Below are positions 62,178 to 64,000 of a stretch of DNA of 64,000 nucleotides, in pieces. Within the stretch, counting starts at the first letter, position 1. Each line of letters starts with the position of its first letter. The stretch is from Hymenobacter sediminis (GTDB lineage Bacteria; Bacteroidota; Bacteroidia; Cytophagales; Hymenobacteraceae): contig NZ_QKNS01000001.1 of the NCBI RefSeq assembly GCF_003231285.1, positions 806,001 to 870,000 on the forward strand. The letters run 5' to 3'. Position numbers and translations under genes: made by a program. The notes beneath the pieces are model-generated. The model did not search any database and had not been told where the DNA came from. It saw only the letters and a list, made by a program, of their open reading frames with translations.

Positions 62178-62873
62178 ATGGCAAAAATTAGCAAAAAGCG
62201 CAAGGAAGCCCTTGCCAAGCACGACCTGACCGAAGTTCGGAACTTGGTAGAAGCAGCTAAAGTGGTGAAGGATATTACCTACACCAAGTTTGATGCTTCT
62301 GTTGACATCGACGTTCGCTTGGGCGTTGACCCCCGCAAAGCTGACCAGATGGTACGTGGTGTAGCCACGCTACCTCATGGTACTGGCAAAACCGTTCGCG
62401 TTCTGGCTCTAGTAACTGCCGATAAGGAAGCTGAAGCTACTGCAGCTGGTGCTGACTATGTTGGTTTGGATGACTACATCGCCAAAATTGAGAAAGGCTG
62501 GACGGATATCGACGTAATCATCACGATGCCGTCGGTAATGGCTAAGGTTGGTCGTCTGGGTCGTGTATTGGGTCCTCGTGGTCTAATGCCAAACCCTAAG
62601 TCGGGTACTGTAACCACGGACGTAGCCAAGGCTGTGCAAGAAGTGAAGGCTGGTAAAATCGACTTCAAAGTTGATAAAACCGGTATCATCCACTGCTCGG
62701 TTGGTAAAGTGTCTTTCGACGAGCAAAAGCTCGCTGAAAATGCCATCGAAGTTATCCAGACGCTACAGCGCCTGAAGCCTTCGTCGGCCAAAGGTACCTA
62801 CATCAAGAGCATCACGCTTTCGAGCACGATGTCGCCCGCCGTTCCGGTTGACACGCAAGTAACTTCCGCCTAA
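62178..62873 (+). CDS. rplA: 50S ribosomal protein L1
   Basis: 231 residues. Binds 23S rRNA at the L1 stalk and in other bacteria represses its own operon. [20 protein letters not shown] signature. 19 bp after rplK. Confidence 0.98.
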   Translation: MAKISKKRKEALAKHDLTEVRNLVEAAKVVKDITYTKFDASVDIDVRLGVDPRKADQMVRGVATLPHGTGKTVRVLALVTADKEAEATAAGADYVGLDDYIAKIEKGWTDIDVIITMPSVMAKVGRLGRVLGPRGLMPNPKSGTVTTDVAKAVQEVKAGKIDFKVDKTGIIHCSVGKVSFDEQKLAENAIEVIQTLQRLKPSSAKGTYIKSITLSSTMSPAVPVDTQVTSA

Positions 62874-62893
62874 GTTTTAATCAACACGACGAT

Positions 62894-63448
62894 ATGATCC
62901 GGGAAGACAAACAAGCCCTCGTCGACGAGTTGAGCGAGAAGTTTCAATCGCACAACGCGTTCTACATCGCCGATGCTTCGGGGATGTCGGTGGCGAAAAT
63001 CAACGAATTCCGTCGCCTGTGCTTCAACCGCGGCATGGAGTTCAAAGTGTACAAGAACACGTTCATCCGCAAGGCGCTCGATACCCTCGGTGGCGACACT
63101 TCGGAGATGGACACCGCGCTGAAAGGCCAGTCGGGCATCCTGTTCTCAAAAGAGTCAGGCAACGCTCCTGCCAAACTGCTGCAGGATTTCTACAAAGCCC
63201 AGAACTACGGTAAAGGTGTTGAGCCCAAGCCGGCGCTGAAAGGTGCTTACGTAGATGCTAGCATCTACATCGGTGCTAACCAGCTGACCAGCCTCAGCAC
63301 GCTGAAAGGCAAAAATGAGCTTATCGGTGATGTTATCGGTCTGCTCCAGTCGCCCGCCAAAAATGTTATCTCTGCTCTGTCGAGCGGTGGCAATAAACTG
63401 GCTGGCATCCTCAAAACGCTTTCCGAAAAAGAAGAGGTTGCAGGCTAA
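62894..63448 (+). CDS. rplJ: 50S ribosomal protein L10
   Basis: 184 residues. Anchors L7/L12 dimers to the ribosome. N-terminal R-E-D-K-Q-A-L-V-D-E-L and Y-K-N-T-F-I-R-K-A-L typical. 20 bp after rplA, 67 bp before rplL. Confidence 0.97.
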   Translation: MIREDKQALVDELSEKFQSHNAFYIADASGMSVAKINEFRRLCFNRGMEFKVYKNTFIRKALDTLGGDTSEMDTALKGQSGILFSKESGNAPAKLLQDFYKAQNYGKGVEPKPALKGAYVDASIYIGANQLTSLSTLKGKNELIGDVIGLLQSPAKNVISALSSGGNKLAGILKTLSEKEEVAG

Positions 63449-63515
63449 CCGCTGCTCATCTTTTTCAATTTTGATTTCCAAAAGTTCAACAACCCCTTTT
63501 TAACAATCTACAGAA

Positions 63516-63896
63516 ATGGCAGATTTGAAAGCATTCGCCGAGCAGCTCGTTAGCCTGACGGTAAAAGAAGTAAACGAACTGGCTACTATCCTGAAAGACG
63601 AGTATGGCATTGAGCCTGCTGCCGCTGCTCCCGTAATGGTAGCAGGTGGTGCTGGCGCTGGTGCTGCTGACGCTCCTGAGGAGAAAACCTCATTCGACGT
63701 AATCCTGAAGTCGGCTGGTGCTGGCAAACTGGCTGTAGTGAAACTGGTGAAAGACCTGACTGGTCTGGGCCTGAAAGAAGCTAAAGAACTGGTGGACGGT
63801 GCTCCTAAGGCTCTGAAAGAAGGTGTTGCTAAAGACGAAGCTGAGTCGCTGAAGAAGCAACTGGAAGAAGCTGGCGCTGAAGTAGAAGTTAAGTAA
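63516..63896 (+). CDS. rplL: 50S ribosomal protein L7/L12
   Basis: 126 residues. N-terminal dimerisation helix, Ala/Gly hinge, and C-terminal domain with K-T-x-[21 protein letters not shown] and [10 protein letters not shown]. Recruits translation GTPases. Strong codon bias. Confidence 0.98.
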   Translation: MADLKAFAEQLVSLTVKEVNELATILKDEYGIEPAAAAPVMVAGGAGAGAADAPEEKTSFDVILKSAGAGKLAVVKLVKDLTGLGLKEAKELVDGAPKALKEGVAKDEAESLKKQLEEAGAEVEVK

Positions 63897-63936
63897 TTTC
63901 TGCTGCCTGCTCTTAAAACCAGCAAATAAGGAGAGG

Positions 63937-63960
63937 CCTGGCAACTAAGCCAGGTCTTTT
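63937..63960 (+). terminator. Hairpin after rplL, likely attenuator before rpoB
   Basis: CCTGGC and GCCAGG pair around a 6-nt loop, followed by TCTTTT. Its place between rplL and the expected rpoB is that of partial terminators known in other bacteria. Confidence 0.65.
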
Positions 63961-64000
63961 CCTGTTTGTAGGCAATAAACTAATCGGAAGTTCGTTTGCA

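Overview
The window looks like chromosomal DNA from a Bacteroidota member of the Cytophagales, most likely Hymenobacter or a close relative. This is inferred from moderately high GC, a SusC/SusD pair with its own ECF sigma/FecR switch, a type IX secretion sorting domain, a BtuG-like B12 lipoprotein, and repeated TAnnTTTG -7 promoter boxes. Three tRNA promoters match TTG-N19-TAnnTTTG exactly. No database search was possible, so genus and family names rest on recognised motifs and gene order.

Layout. 1-9100 is ordinary chromosome: an outer-membrane barrel fragment, three small lipoproteins, uvrB, a secreted protein behind a very long hairpin, a GT39-type glycosyltransferase, a HAD phosphatase, a CAT-family acyltransferase and a PAP2 phosphatase. 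9329-23772 is an integrated island at the 3' end of tRNA-Gly(CCC). It is bounded by a 50-bp perfect direct repeat and carries a tyrosine integrase next to attL, a small HTH protein, a RepA-like ATPase, a primase-like protein, an XRE regulator opposite two unknown genes, a complete type I restriction-modification system (hsdM-hsdS-hsdR), and a two-gene AAA ATPase + PD-(D/E)xK nuclease unit. That last pair is the best candidate here for a poorly described defence system.

23800-37300 returns to chromosome: a GNAT enzyme, a degenerate hydrolase-like lipoprotein, a B12-binding-type radical SAM protein, an HMA-AraC fusion, a cobalamin-riboswitch operon (btuB-like receptor plus btuG-like surface lipoprotein), a 3-methyladenine glycosylase, a THUMP-like methyltransferase and secreted proteins. 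37400-46800 holds ahcY and an ECF sigma - FecR - SusC - SusD uptake locus. 47000-51500 carries an LLM flavin oxidoreductase and three envelope-polysaccharide genes (GT2, GT9, O-antigen ligase).

51500-64000 is housekeeping: an ECF sigma factor with a zinc-finger anti-sigma, gmk-nadD, pyrH-frr, a biotin carboxyl carrier protein, an M1 aminopeptidase, then the classic block tRNA-Tyr, tRNA-Gly, tRNA-Thr, tuf, tRNA-Trp, secE, nusG, rplK, rplA, rplJ, rplL. The window stops just before where rpoB would be expected. Strong hairpin terminators separate most units. Several genes have a -7 box only 4-5 bases before their start codon, which suggests leaderless transcripts.
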